Part shown: positions 45,508 to 54,826 of the stretch, piece after piece
Layout: each line of letters starts with the position of its first letter
Numbering within the stretch: the first letter of the stretch is position 1
DNA from: Coprococcus sp. OM04-5BH
Lineage (GTDB): Bacteria > Bacillota > Clostridia > Lachnospirales > Lachnospiraceae
Direction of reading: 5' to 3'
DNA: 64,000 bases
Assembly (NCBI RefSeq): GCF_003482105.1
Contig: NZ_QULM01000003.1
Span: 186,432-250,431, forward strand
The notes under the pieces: model-generated
The model's database searches: none
Told to the model about the DNA's origin: nothing
What the model saw: only the letters and a program-made list of their open reading frames with translations
Position numbers and translations under genes: made by a program

Positions 45508-46818
45508 ATGAAGAAAGTAGTTAAATTTGGCGGTAGTTCACTTGCCAGTGCTGAACAGTTTAAAAAGGTTGGTAATATAATCCGTGCCGATGAGAGCCGT
45601 GTCTATGTGGTTCCATCTGCTCCGGGTAAGAGAAATTCAGCAGATACAAAGGTTACTGATATGCTGCTCCACGCTTATGAGACAGCAAGCAAGGGTGAGG
45701 ATATCACCGGTGAGATGGCTGCCATTAAGGCAAGATATGACGAGATAATCACAGGACTTGGACTTGACTTTAGTCTTGATAGGGACTTCGAGGAGATCAC
45801 AGAGAAGCTTACTGCAGAGCCTCTTATGGATTATGCAGCATCAAGAGGTGAGTTCTTAAACGGTAAGATCATGGCGGCTTATCTTGGCATAACATTCATT
45901 GATGCCGCTGAGGTTATTTTCTTCAATGCAGAAGGCAACCTTAATGATTATAAAACATACAAGACGCTTGGACAGAGACTTAAGGAAAATGAGCGTGCGG
46001 TAATTCCGGGATTTTATGGAATGGGCAAGGATGGAAATGTAAAGACATTTTCCCGTGGCGGTTCAGACGTTACAGGCTCTATTGTGGCTAAGGCATGTCG
46101 TGCTGATGTTTACGAGAACTGGACAGATGTATCAGGCTTCCTTGTGGCAGATCCACGTATAGTACCTAATCCAAAGGCTATCAAGTATATCACATACAGA
46201 GAGCTCCGTGAGCTTTCATACATGGGTGCGTCAGTTCTCCACGAGGACGCTATATTCCCTGTACGTCATTGTGGTATTCCTATCAACATCAGAAATACAA
46301 ATGCTCCTGAGGACAATGGAACCTGGATAGTGGAGAGTACATGTCAGAAGCAGGATTATGTTGTTACGGGTATTGCAGGTAAGAAAGACTTCTGTACTAT
46401 ATTTATCTCAAAGGCAATGATGAATTCAGAGATCGGTTTTGGGAGAAAGGTTCTTCAGGCGTTTGAGGAAAATAATATTTCGTTTGAACATATGCCATCA
46501 GGAATTGATACAATGACCATTGTTGTACATGCAGATGAATTTATCCATAAGGAGCAGAGCGTTGTGTCAGCTATACATCGTCTTGCAGAGCCTGACTCTG
46601 TTGAGATCGAATCAGGTCTTGCTCTTGTGGCGGTTGTTGGACGTGGCATGAAGTCAGCAAGCGGTACAGCAGGAAAGCTGTTCACTGCCCTTGCGAAGGA
46701 AGGTATAAATATCAGAATGATAGATCAGGGTTCATCAGAGCTTAATATCATAATCGGTGTTGACAACAAGGATTTCGAGACAGCTATCAAGGCTATATAC
46801 AATACATTTATTGGTTAA
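45508..46818 (+). CDS. lysC: Aspartate kinase
   Basis: First enzyme of the aspartate pathway. ATG 45508 follows AAGGGA by 6 bp and fits the promoter; the product is 436 residues. It begins with VVKFGGSSLASA, the canonical aspartokinase nucleotide site, has GRGGSDVTGS and NWTDVSGFLVADPR in the catalytic domain, and two C-terminal ACT domains (about 295-436) with SGIDTMTIVV and RMIDQGSSELNIIIGV for amino-acid feedback. Which amino acid inhibits it cannot be read from sequence. Confidence 0.95.
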   Translation: MKKVVKFGGSSLASAEQFKKVGNIIRADESRVYVVPSAPGKRNSADTKVTDMLLHAYETASKGEDITGEMAAIKARYDEIITGLGLDFSLDRDFEEITEKLTAEPLMDYAASRGEFLNGKIMAAYLGITFIDAAEVIFFNAEGNLNDYKTYKTLGQRLKENERAVIPGFYGMGKDGNVKTFSRGGSDVTGSIVAKACRADVYENWTDVSGFLVADPRIVPNPKAIKYITYRELRELSYMGASVLHEDAIFPVRHCGIPINIRNTNAPEDNGTWIVESTCQKQDYVVTGIAGKKDFCTIFISKAMMNSEIGFGRKVLQAFEENNISFEHMPSGIDTMTIVVHADEFIHKEQSVVSAIHRLAEPDSVEIESGLALVAVVGRGMKSASGTAGKLFTALAKEGINIRMIDQGSSELNIIIGVDNKDFETAIKAIYNTFIG

Positions 46819-46833
46819 TACATTTGAGAAACA

Positions 46834-46859
46834 GGGGGCATGAAATTCATGCCCCTTTA
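46834..46859 (+). terminator. Terminator-like hairpin after lysC
   Basis: GGGGGCATGAA/TTCATGCCCC arms with almost no loop, followed by only three T. Confidence 0.55.
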
Positions 46860-46976
46860 GAAGTTGACGTTAGATATTATTTGGTTTGATCTTGAATAAA
46901 AGAGCTAAATGATATATGAAAAAGGCAGATAAGATAAAGAAGATATATATAATATAGATAAGGCGGTGGTACACAG

Positions 46977-47570
46977 TTGGCAGAAAACAAAAAGACAGGA
47001 CTTATGGATATATTTCTTATTTTCCTTAAAATTGGTGCTTTTACCTTTGGCGGCGGTTATGCAATGATCGCCCTTCTGGAAGATGAATTCGTGGACAAAC
47101 GTAGCTGGCTTAATGAGTCGGAGTTTCTTGATATGACTGCCATTGCAGAGTCCACCCCGGGACCTGTTGCCATTAATGCAGCAACATATCTTGGATATAA
47201 GCTTGCAGGCTTTAAGGGGGCTTTGGCTGCCAGTCTTGCAGTATGTATACCATCATTTGCAATAATATATGTGATCTCTTTTTTCTATGAGAGATTCCAG
47301 CAGATAACCTGGGTGGCATCGGCATTTAAGGGAATACAGGCGTGCGTGGTTTACCTGATACTGTCGGCGGGCTTAAGAATGTTTATTAAAATGAAGAAAA
47401 ATGTGTTTAATGTAAGCATATTTGCAGTGGTATCAGTATCCTTTATATTTGTATCACTATTTGGAATATCCTTCTCAAGTATATATTATATATTAATATG
47501 CGGAGTCGTTGGAGTCGTAGTGGGAACATTGCATAATATGAGAAACCGGGAAGATGGAGGAGCGGCATGA
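46977..47570 (+). CDS. chrA: Chromate transporter (half-size), subunit 1
   Basis: ChrA-family membrane protein of 197 residues with about five to six membrane segments. It carries FGGGYAMI near residue 23 and STPGPVAINAATYLGY, both family signatures. The start codon is TTG at 46977, 8 bp after AGGCGGTG. In this half-size form two adjacent genes encode the two halves of the transporter. The real substrate in anaerobes may be another oxyanion. Confidence 0.9.
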   Translation: MAENKKTGLMDIFLIFLKIGAFTFGGGYAMIALLEDEFVDKRSWLNESEFLDMTAIAESTPGPVAINAATYLGYKLAGFKGALAASLAVCIPSFAIIYVISFFYERFQQITWVASAFKGIQACVVYLILSAGLRMFIKMKKNVFNVSIFAVVSVSFIFVSLFGISFSSIYYILICGVVGVVVGTLHNMRNREDGGAA

Positions 47571-48133
47571 TATACTTGAAGCTTTTTCTTTATTTTCTTG
47601 AGGTGGGCACCGTATCCTTCGGTGGCGGTTACGGAATGATATCTCTTATAAGGGATATCGTGTTGTCACAGAACTGGCTTACTGAGGGAGAGCTTATGGA
47701 TCTGGTTGCCATATCAGAGACCACACCGGGACCTCTTGCAGTGAATATGGCAACATTCGTAGGAGCAACAAAGGGAGGATTTTTTGGAGCCTTAATGGCA
47801 ACCTTCGGTGTGGTGCTTCCGGCGTTTGTGGTCATAGTACTTATTTCTTCTGTTATGAAGAAGGCTATGGAGTATGCAGGGGTAAAACATATGCTTGACG
47901 GCATAAGACCATGTATAATCGCACTTATTATTTCAACGGCACTTATATTTGGATTGAAGAATTTAATGGGGATATCGTCAGTGGGAGACAGCCTCAGAAT
48001 AGATAAGATGGGTGTTTGGATATTTGCAGTTTTAGTGGCTGTGGATCAGATTCCGAAGCGGCTTGCAGGCAGAAAGATATCGCCGATAATTCTTATTATA
48101 GTGTCGGCAATTCTGGGTGTTATCCTGTTTTAG
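47567..48133 (+). CDS. chrA: Chromate transporter (half-size), subunit 2
   Basis: Second half, 188 residues, ATGA overlap with subunit 1. FGGGYGMISLIRD and ETTPGPLAVNMATFVG are the matching signatures, and the two genes are homologous. The overlap implies coupled translation and equal amounts of the two subunits. Confidence 0.9.
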   Translation: MIYLKLFLYFLEVGTVSFGGGYGMISLIRDIVLSQNWLTEGELMDLVAISETTPGPLAVNMATFVGATKGGFFGALMATFGVVLPAFVVIVLISSVMKKAMEYAGVKHMLDGIRPCIIALIISTALIFGLKNLMGISSVGDSLRIDKMGVWIFAVLVAVDQIPKRLAGRKISPIILIIVSAILGVILF

Positions 48134-48158
48134 AGGCGGAGGGTTAATAAATCTACAC

Positions 48159-48187
48159 TTGCACTAAAAAAAAATATAGTGTATAGT
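48159..48187 (+). promoter_or_regulatory. Promoter for topA
   Basis: TTGCAC (48159-48164), 17 bp A-rich spacer, TATAGT (48182-48187), about 60 bp before the ATG. Confidence 0.6.
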
Positions 48188-48247
48188 TGTCTCGTTTGAA
48201 ATCTGCGAAAGCAGACAGAGTATTATCGATAAAGGGGATAGTTTAGC

Positions 48248-50335
48248 ATGGCTAAAAATCTTGTAATAGTAGAGTCGCCTACCAAAGCGGAGACAATAGG
48301 TAAGATACTTGGATCAAATTATGAAGTTATTGCATCTAACGGACATGTAAGGGATCTTCCAAAGAGCCAGATGGGTATAGATGTAGAAAATGATTTTGAA
48401 CCGAAATACATTACCATAAGAGGAAAGGGAGATATACTCACAGCACTTAGAAAGGCTGTGAAGAAGGCGGATAAAGTTTATCTTGCAACTGACCCCGATC
48501 GTGAAGGAGAAGCAATATCTTATCATTTATCCGTGGCACTTAAGCTGCAGGATAAGAAATATAAGAGAATAACATTTAATGAGGTAACAAAGACGGCTGT
48601 TAAAAATTCTCTCAAAAATGCAAGGGATATAGACATGAATCTTGTTGACGCCCAGCAGGCAAGAAGAGTTCTGGACAGACTTGTTGGATATAAGATAAGC
48701 CCTGTGCTCTGGGCGAAGATCAAGAGAGGTCTTTCTGCCGGAAGAGTACAGTCTGTGGCATTAAAGATCATCTGCGACAGGGAGAAGGAGATAAATGACT
48801 TCATACCTAAGGAGTATTTTTCGCTTGTGGTCAATGCGGAGACTGAAAAGGGAAAGAAGGAGATACCATTCAGATTTGTATCAGGAAATGGTGAGAAGGA
48901 GGACATATCCTCAGCGGAAGCCCTTAATAAGATCGTTGCTGACATCAGTGAAAATGATCTGCTGGTTAAGTCCATAAAGCAGGGAGAGAAAACAAGAAAG
49001 TCACCATTGCCATTTACCACAAGTACATTGCAGCAGGAGGCTTCCAGCAAGCTTAATTTTGCAACCACAAAGACCATGAGGATTGCCCAGCAGCTATATG
49101 AAGGAATAAATATAAAGGGTAAGGGCACCATTGGTCTGATCACATATCTCCGTACAGATTCCACAAGAATTTCTGAGGAGGCAGACGCATCAGCAAGAAA
49201 GTACATTGGTGACAATTACGGCGAGAAATATATTGAGACACAGGATGGAAACGGCAGGCAGGATAAGGGCGGCAAAAAGATACAGGATGCTCATGAGGCG
49301 ATAAGACCTACAGACATCACATTGTCACCTGTGAAGATAAAGGATGAGCTTTCAAGAGATCAGTACAGACTCTATCAGCTTATATATAACAGATTCCTTG
49401 CCAGTAGAATGGCAAATGCAGTTTATGAGACCAGAACGGTTAAGGCTGTTGCCGGAGAACAAAATCTCCAGGCTTCAAGCTCCAAGCTGGCATTTGACGG
49501 ATTTATGGCAGTATATAATCCGGATCAGGAAAAGTCAGAGAATATCAGAGGTCTTAATGAGCTGAAGGAGGGAGATGTCCTTAAGATCACAGCTATTGAG
49601 GATAAGCAGCATTTTACACAGCCGCCTGCCAGATATACAGAGGCGTCTCTTGTAAAGACTCTTGAGGAGAAGGGAATAGGAAGACCAAGTACCTATGCAC
49701 CGACTATCTCAACGATCCTTGCAAGACGATATATCACCAAGGAGAATAAGAAGCTTTATGTAACAGAGATCGGCGAAGCGGTAAATAATATTATGGAGCA
49801 GGCATTTCCTGTTATAGTTGATGTTAACTTCACTGCAAATCTTGAGTCACTGCTTGATACCATCGGTGAGGGAGCTATCAACTGGAAGGTTGTTGTGAGA
49901 AATTTCTATCCGGATCTCGATGATGCGGTTAAGAAGGCAGAGGCGGATCTTGAGAAGATTGATATCCAGGATGAAGTCAGTGACGAGATCTGTGACGAGT
50001 GCGGCAGGAACATGGTTGTCAAGTATGGTCCTCACGGAAAGTTCTTAGCATGCCCGGGCTTTCCGGATTGTAAATGTACAAAGCCTTTTTATGAGAAGAT
50101 AGGTGTTACATGTCCTAAGTGCAAGACCGGAGATGTTGTCATAAAGATGAGCAAGAAGGGTAGACGTTACTACGGATGTACAAATGCTCCGGAGTGTGAT
50201 TTTATGTCGTGGACCAGACCGGCGAAGCAGAAGTGTCCACAGTGCGGAAGCTATATGCTCATAAAGGGAAAGAAGCTTTTATGTGCCAATAATGAGTGCG
50301 GATACACCTGTGACGCGCCTAAGGAAGAGGCTTAA
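48248..50335 (+). CDS. topA: DNA topoisomerase I
   Basis: Relaxes negative supercoils through a 5'-phosphotyrosine intermediate. 695 residues. The TOPRIM domain is at the N-terminus (VESPTKAETIGKIL, DPDREGEAI), the catalytic Tyr300 is in TYLRTDSTR, and three C-terminal four-cysteine zinc ribbons are visible (CDECG...CPGFPDCKC, CPKCKTG...CTNAPEC, CPQCGS...CANNECGYTC). The order topA-codY is common in Lachnospiraceae and clostridia, usually with trmFO or dprA nearby, consistent with dprA here. Confidence 0.97.
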   Translation: MAKNLVIVESPTKAETIGKILGSNYEVIASNGHVRDLPKSQMGIDVENDFEPKYITIRGKGDILTALRKAVKKADKVYLATDPDREGEAISYHLSVALKLQDKKYKRITFNEVTKTAVKNSLKNARDIDMNLVDAQQARRVLDRLVGYKISPVLWAKIKRGLSAGRVQSVALKIICDREKEINDFIPKEYFSLVVNAETEKGKKEIPFRFVSGNGEKEDISSAEALNKIVADISENDLLVKSIKQGEKTRKSPLPFTTSTLQQEASSKLNFATTKTMRIAQQLYEGINIKGKGTIGLITYLRTDSTRISEEADASARKYIGDNYGEKYIETQDGNGRQDKGGKKIQDAHEAIRPTDITLSPVKIKDELSRDQYRLYQLIYNRFLASRMANAVYETRTVKAVAGEQNLQASSSKLAFDGFMAVYNPDQEKSENIRGLNELKEGDVLKITAIEDKQHFTQPPARYTEASLVKTLEEKGIGRPSTYAPTISTILARRYITKENKKLYVTEIGEAVNNIMEQAFPVIVDVNFTANLESLLDTIGEGAINWKVVVRNFYPDLDDAVKKAEADLEKIDIQDEVSDEICDECGRNMVVKYGPHGKFLACPGFPDCKCTKPFYEKIGVTCPKCKTGDVVIKMSKKGRRYYGCTNAPECDFMSWTRPAKQKCPQCGSYMLIKGKKLLCANNECGYTCDAPKEEA

Positions 50336-50422
50336 AAATTACTTAAAATACAAATTAAGTTAACAATAATTACAGAATAATTACAGAACTTATAAGAAGT
50401 TGTTTTTTTCTTATGAAATCCG

Positions 50423-50471
50423 ATTTTTGTCAAAATTGGTTATTGTAGTTCACATAACTTTGTGCTACAAT
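50423..50471 (+). promoter_or_regulatory. codY promoter with a candidate CodY box
   Basis: TTGTAG (50443-50448), 17 bp, TACAAT (50466-50471). Just upstream, ATTTTTGTCAAAATT (50423-50437) matches the CodY consensus AATTTTCWGAAAATT at 12 of 15 positions, which suggests autoregulation. Confidence 0.6.
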
Positions 50472-50536
50472 GCCAAATAGTCGAGATTTTTAGAGGCAAA
50501 AACAGCTTCTTTTTGCGTTGGTCCGGAGGGAAATAG

Positions 50537-51301
50537 ATGAGTGTTCAGTTGTTAGATAAAACGAGGAAAATCAATAAATTATTGCACAATAATAACTCGC
50601 ATAAGGTTGTTTTCAACGATATTTGCGATGTTTTAAGTGATATATTGACATCAAATGTGTTGGTAATAAGCAAGAAAGGTAAGGTCCTGGGCATAAAAAA
50701 CAGGGCAGATATACCTGAGATTACAGAGCTTATAGAGGGAAAGGTTGGTTTACATATTGATTCCATGTTGAATGAGCGGCTATTGCTCGTTCTATCCACA
50801 AAGGAGAATGTAAACCTGACAACACTTGGATTTGATGGACATAACATTGACCAGTACAGAGGTCTTCTTCTTCCTATAGATATTGCGGGAGAGAGACTCG
50901 GTACATTGTTCTTGTACAGGATCGCCAGTGATTATGACATAGATGATATAATTCTCGGTGAGTATGGAACCACAGTTGTGGGACTTGAGATGATGAGAGC
51001 GTTAAACGAGGAAAATGCCGAGGAGGACAGAAAGGTGGCTATCGTCAAGTCAGCCATCAACACATTGTCATTTTCAGAGCTTCAGGCAATAAAGCATATT
51101 TTCTCAGAGTTAAAGGGGGATGAGGGAATACTTGTTGCCAGTAAGGTGGCAGATCGCGTTGGCATAACAAGATCGGTAATTGTAAATGCTCTTAGAAAGT
51201 TTGAGAGTGCAGGAGTCATTGAGGCAAGGTCTTCTGGAATGAAGGGAACCTATATCAGAGTTTTGAATGATGTGGTTTTTGATGAGCTTAAGAAGGCATA
51301 A
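50537..51301 (+). CDS. codY: Global regulator CodY
   Basis: GTP- and branched-chain-amino-acid-responsive repressor of nutrient-limitation genes. 254 residues: an N-terminal GAF domain (about 1-155) for isoleucine/valine binding and a C-terminal winged helix (GILVASKVADRVGITRSVIV..LRKFESAGVIEARS). GGAGGG lies 8 bp before the ATG. It is likely to regulate ilv and leu genes in this window (known family role); clear CodY boxes were not found there by eye. Confidence 0.96.
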   Translation: MSVQLLDKTRKINKLLHNNNSHKVVFNDICDVLSDILTSNVLVISKKGKVLGIKNRADIPEITELIEGKVGLHIDSMLNERLLLVLSTKENVNLTTLGFDGHNIDQYRGLLLPIDIAGERLGTLFLYRIASDYDIDDIILGEYGTTVVGLEMMRALNEENAEEDRKVAIVKSAINTLSFSELQAIKHIFSELKGDEGILVASKVADRVGITRSVIVNALRKFESAGVIEARSSGMKGTYIRVLNDVVFDELKKA

Positions 51302-51457
51302 GGGTTTATAAGATAAAAATATGAAGGCTGAGAAAAATAAAAACTCATAAAAATATAAACTCACAAAACTATGTAGGGTATAGTGGTTGAAAAAATATAT
51401 TTGATATTTAGATAAAAATTTGGTTGTAAAATATTTATTTGCAAGGAGATAAAGAAT

Positions 51458-52846
51458 ATGGCAGCTGGTATTGTAACATTGATCGTAGGTGTAATTATCG
51501 TTATCGTGAGCTTCTTCATACTTGATTCTCACGATTACAAGAAGGAAGATCAGGAATTTAACGAGAGCTCAGAAGAGTTCAAACGAAGAATGCAGGAATT
51601 TAATGATGTGCTTATTGAGCAGCATAAGGAAGCTATCAGAAGCTACAGTGAAGATACGAAGAAGAAGCAGGAGCAGGAGATCAGGGACGAGATCGAGAAG
51701 TGTACTGATGAGCTTTCAGAGAAGGCTAAGGAAAATATGATCAGCTATATTAACAAGAGCCTTTCAGAGGCATATGACTCTTACAGCTCAGACGAAGAGA
51801 GACCTGCACCTGTTGAGTACAGCGAGGAAGCTGACCAGGAGACAGAGACTGAGACTTCCGCAGATAATGAGGCGTCTGCAACAGAAGATGTTGATACAGA
51901 AAGTGAGATCACTGCAACAGAGGCTGGCATGGCAAAGGATGAAAGCACAGCAGCACAGACCGGTGATGTTTCAAAGGATGAGGCTGAAGCAACAGAGGGT
52001 AACGGCAGTGAAAGTGTTGATGCAGAAGGTATTGCTAAGGAAGAAGAAAATAATTCAGAGAACGGATCTGCAGCTTCCGCAGATCATGAAGCAGGTGATG
52101 ACGGAATTGCAGATAAATCAGAAAATGCAGCGGACAACAATTCCGGTGATAAATCTGAAAATGCAGTAGAGAAGAATGTCGGAAGTGTAGATGGAACAGA
52201 GGTCACAAAGCCTGCAGTAAAGAAAAATTCACGCAGAAGAAAAAAGAAAAAGACTAATGTAAATGCAAATAAAAGTGAAGCAGCAGTTCAGGAAAATAAA
52301 ACAGCTGCTCAGGCTGATGAGCCGGCAGTCCAGAGTGACACAGTGGGACATGATAATGCAGATATGGGTAATGACGGAAAGTGGAGCGCATTTGCAGGGG
52401 ACACAGACAGGGAAAATGAAACTGATAAAACAGAGATCCTGGCTGAGAATGTGACAGAGGAGACTGCTGCACCTAAAAGGCAGGAAACCGGAAATACAGA
52501 AAAACCAGACAGCAAGTCAGATGCCGATAAAGAACAGGCTGATAAAAAGGACGCTGGTAAAGAAATTAGCACTGCAGGAAATGGTGCGGGGGCTGAGGAG
52601 CCTAAGAAAACTGCTCCAAGAAAAAGGGGCGGAAGAAAACCAAAGGCAGCAAAGACTAAGCCTGAGGTAGAAATTAAGGACAGGGCACCTAAGCAGGCAG
52701 AGCCTATCTGGGATGATATGAAGGACACAAACAAGGAGGTTGCAAGGTTATACGGTCAGGGAATGGACATTATTGAAATTGCAAATCAACTTGGCATAGG
52801 TGTCGGAGAAGCAAGAACAGTAATTAACAAGCTTAAGAAGAGATAA
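51458..52846 (+). CDS. Membrane-anchored acidic low-complexity protein with C-terminal HTH
   Basis: 462 residues. One membrane segment (about 4-22), a charged coiled-coil stretch (about 25-105), then 250 residues of acidic, Ala/Glu/Ser/Asp-rich low-complexity sequence with basic patches (SRRRKKKK and an AT-hook-like KRGGRKPK), and a conserved 45-residue C-terminus (DTNKEVARLYGQGMDIIEIANQLGIG) that looks like a small helix-turn-helix as in DUF6115 or SwrB-like proteins. Its position between codY and rpsB is consistent with that group. GGAGAT precedes the ATG. No function can be assigned. Confidence 0.7.
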   Translation: MAAGIVTLIVGVIIVIVSFFILDSHDYKKEDQEFNESSEEFKRRMQEFNDVLIEQHKEAIRSYSEDTKKKQEQEIRDEIEKCTDELSEKAKENMISYINKSLSEAYDSYSSDEERPAPVEYSEEADQETETETSADNEASATEDVDTESEITATEAGMAKDESTAAQTGDVSKDEAEATEGNGSESVDAEGIAKEEENNSENGSAASADHEAGDDGIADKSENAADNNSGDKSENAVEKNVGSVDGTEVTKPAVKKNSRRRKKKKTNVNANKSEAAVQENKTAAQADEPAVQSDTVGHDNADMGNDGKWSAFAGDTDRENETDKTEILAENVTEETAAPKRQETGNTEKPDSKSDADKEQADKKDAGKEISTAGNGAGAEEPKKTAPRKRGGRKPKAAKTKPEVEIKDRAPKQAEPIWDDMKDTNKEVARLYGQGMDIIEIANQLGIGVGEARTVINKLKKR

Positions 52847-52911
52847 TTGGTCTGAAATTCAAGACATGCAAATTTTTAATGGACTGAAGTTCAATACTCA
52901 AGGAGAATGAT

Positions 52912-53646
52912 ATGAGGAAGAGATATTTTTTTAGAGGACTTGGATGTGGACTTATAATCGGTGCGATGGTTATGATGGTTACTTTTCAGACACAGAAGCC
53001 CACAGGCGATAGTTCCACAGTAAACAAGAATAATACTATAACTGAAGCTGTTACGGAAAATTCTTCTCAGGCATCAAATGATGATGTTGATAACAGCCAG
53101 GCGGGAAGCACGGAAGGGGCTTCATCTGAGGATAACACAAACCAGGCGGGCTCATCAGAAGCCGGGGCCGAAGTTACACCGGGTGACAACAATGGAAATG
53201 GCAGCGGTTCGGGCGATGGACAGAGTGCTGACAATGGAAACGGCAACGGTTCAGGTTCCGGCAATGGACAGGGTACCGGTAGTGGAGACGGCTCAGGTAG
53301 TGGCAACGGACAGGGTACCGGTAGTGGCAACGGTTCAGGTTCCGGTAATGGTTCGGGAAATGAATCAGGAACTCCTACGACAGAAGATATGCAGGGAGAC
53401 AAGAATGATCCGGGTGATGACGCAACAAAGAAGGGTGGCACTATCACAGTAACTAAGGATATGACGGCAATGGATGTATGTAAGCTGTTGGCAGGTATCA
53501 ATATGGTAAAGAGTGCGCAGGATTTTTATTCATATTTAAGTAATAAGGGTCTTGTAGGTTCCATAATCCCAGGCAAATACACATTCGACGGCACAGAGGA
53601 TTATGATACCATTGTGGCGATGATCACCTCTTCAAGCTATAAATAA
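52912..53646 (+). CDS. Membrane-anchored protein with MltG/YceG-type N-domain
   Basis: 244 residues. One membrane segment at about 8-25, then 140 residues rich in Gly, Ser, Asn, Asp with GSGNGQGTGSG-type repeats (about 90-150), then a compact C-terminus. The last 68 residues (ITVTKDMTAMDVCKLLAG...GLVGSIIPGKYTFDGTEDYDTIVAMI) match the LysM-like subdomain that precedes the catalytic part of MltG transglycosylases; the catalytic domain is absent. Probably a peptidoglycan-binding or envelope protein exposed on a flexible Gly-rich stalk. AGGAG precedes the ATG. Confidence 0.7.
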   Translation: MRKRYFFRGLGCGLIIGAMVMMVTFQTQKPTGDSSTVNKNNTITEAVTENSSQASNDDVDNSQAGSTEGASSEDNTNQAGSSEAGAEVTPGDNNGNGSGSGDGQSADNGNGNGSGSGNGQGTGSGDGSGSGNGQGTGSGNGSGSGNGSGNESGTPTTEDMQGDKNDPGDDATKKGGTITVTKDMTAMDVCKLLAGINMVKSAQDFYSYLSNKGLVGSIIPGKYTFDGTEDYDTIVAMITSSSYK

Positions 53647-53788
53647 TCTAAAGTTGATTGCGAAAAATGTAAGCATTAAAAAAGTTACAGGCATTATAAA
53701 GTTATAGATGTTATAAAAGTATAGATATTATAATGGTATAGACAATTTAAATGGTATAAAACCCAAATACATAAGAATGTGGAAATTA

Positions 53789-53847
53789 TAAAATCCTTCC
53801 GGAACAGGTTTTGTTCATACAGAGATCTGTTTTGGAGGGATTTTTTG
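53789..53847 (+). terminator. Terminator before rpsB
   Basis: AATCC.TCC.GAACAG paired with CTGTT.GGAGGGATT and six T. An adjacent palindrome TTTTTTGCTGCTGCAGCAAAAAA extends to about 53865. Confidence 0.85.
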
Positions 53848-53867
53848 CTGCTGCAGCAAAAAAATGC

Positions 53868-53896
53868 TTGCTTCGCACTTTTACTTGTGTTACAAT
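53868..53896 (+). promoter_or_regulatory. Promoter for rpsB
   Basis: TTGCTT (53868-53873), 17 bp, TACAAT (53891-53896). The leader to the rpsB start is about 140 bases. The rest of the 53647-53790 gap is A/T-rich with many TATA-like runs and nothing else recognisable. Confidence 0.7.
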
Positions 53897-53952
53897 CGAC
53901 TTTGCGTGAGTGGAAATACAGGATATTTCTGCCCATAAACAAATAATATACA

Positions 53953-54013
53953 TGCTGGTTGATAGTTGGCGTGGTGCCTATAGCTCGGGTGGTCCAAAGA
54001 GATGATACCGGCA
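53953..54013 (+). promoter_or_regulatory. Structured rpsB leader, possible S2 control element
   Basis: TGCTGGT (53953-53959) can pair with ACCGGCA (54007-54013), enclosing a GGC-GTGGT-GCC hairpin and a GC-rich second part. The segment is clearly richer in G+C than its flanks and sits 28 bases before the rpsB start. Confidence 0.5.
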
Positions 54014-54041
54014 GAAGATTTTAACCATGGAGGTAAAGAAA

Positions 54042-54785
54042 ATGAGCGTTATTTCAATGAAACAGTTATTAGAAGCAGGTGTACATTTCGGACATCAGAC
54101 AAGAAGATGGAACCCTAAGATGAAGCCATATATCTACACAGAGCGTAATGGTATCTACATCATTGATCTTCAGAAGTCAGTTGGTATGGTTGACGATGCT
54201 TACAATGCAATCGGTGATTGCGTAGCTAACGGTGGCAAGATCCTTTTCGTTGGTACAAAGAAGCAGGCACAGGATTCAATCAAGAGCGAAGCAGAGCGTT
54301 GTGGTATGTACTATGTAAACGAGAGATGGTTAGGTGGTATGCTCACAAACTTCAAGACAATCCAGACAAGAATTGCTACACTTAAGAAGTATGAAACTAT
54401 GGAAGAGGATGGCACATTTGATGTTCTTCCTAAGAAGGAAGTTATCCAGATTAAGAAGGAGATGGAGAAGCTTCAGAAGAACCTTGGTGGTATCAAGGAC
54501 ATGAAGGAAATTCCTGACATGATCTTTGTTGTAGATCCTAAGAAGGAAAGAATTTGTATCCAGGAGGCTCATTCACTTGGTATTAAGCTTGTTGGTATTG
54601 CAGATACTAACTGTGATCCGGAAGAGCTTGACTATGTAATCCCAGGTAATGATGACGCTATCAGAGCCGTTAAGCTTATCGTATCAAAGATGGCAGACGC
54701 AGTTATCGAGGCTCAGCAGGGTGCAGACGCAACAGATGTAGAAGACGCTGAGACAGAAGCTGAAGAAGTTGCAACAGAAGAATAA
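54042..54785 (+). CDS. rpsB: Ribosomal protein S2
   Basis: Small-subunit protein, 247 residues. ATG 54042 is chosen because GGAGG lies 8 bp upstream; an ATG at 54027 would place that site inside the gene. Motifs are [34 protein letters not shown] and [14 protein letters not shown]. The last 30 residues are acidic, common in this family. It forms the rpsB-tsf operon with a 41 bp gap. Confidence 0.97.
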   Translation: MSVISMKQLLEAGVHFGHQTRRWNPKMKPYIYTERNGIYIIDLQKSVGMVDDAYNAIGDCVANGGKILFVGTKKQAQDSIKSEAERCGMYYVNERWLGGMLTNFKTIQTRIATLKKYETMEEDGTFDVLPKKEVIQIKKEMEKLQKNLGGIKDMKEIPDMIFVVDPKKERICIQEAHSLGIKLVGIADTNCDPEELDYVIPGNDDAIRAVKLIVSKMADAVIEAQQGADATDVEDAETEAEEVATEE

Positions 54786-54826
54786 TATTTTAATATAAAT
54801 ACTAGATTTATTTGGAGGTTATTACG

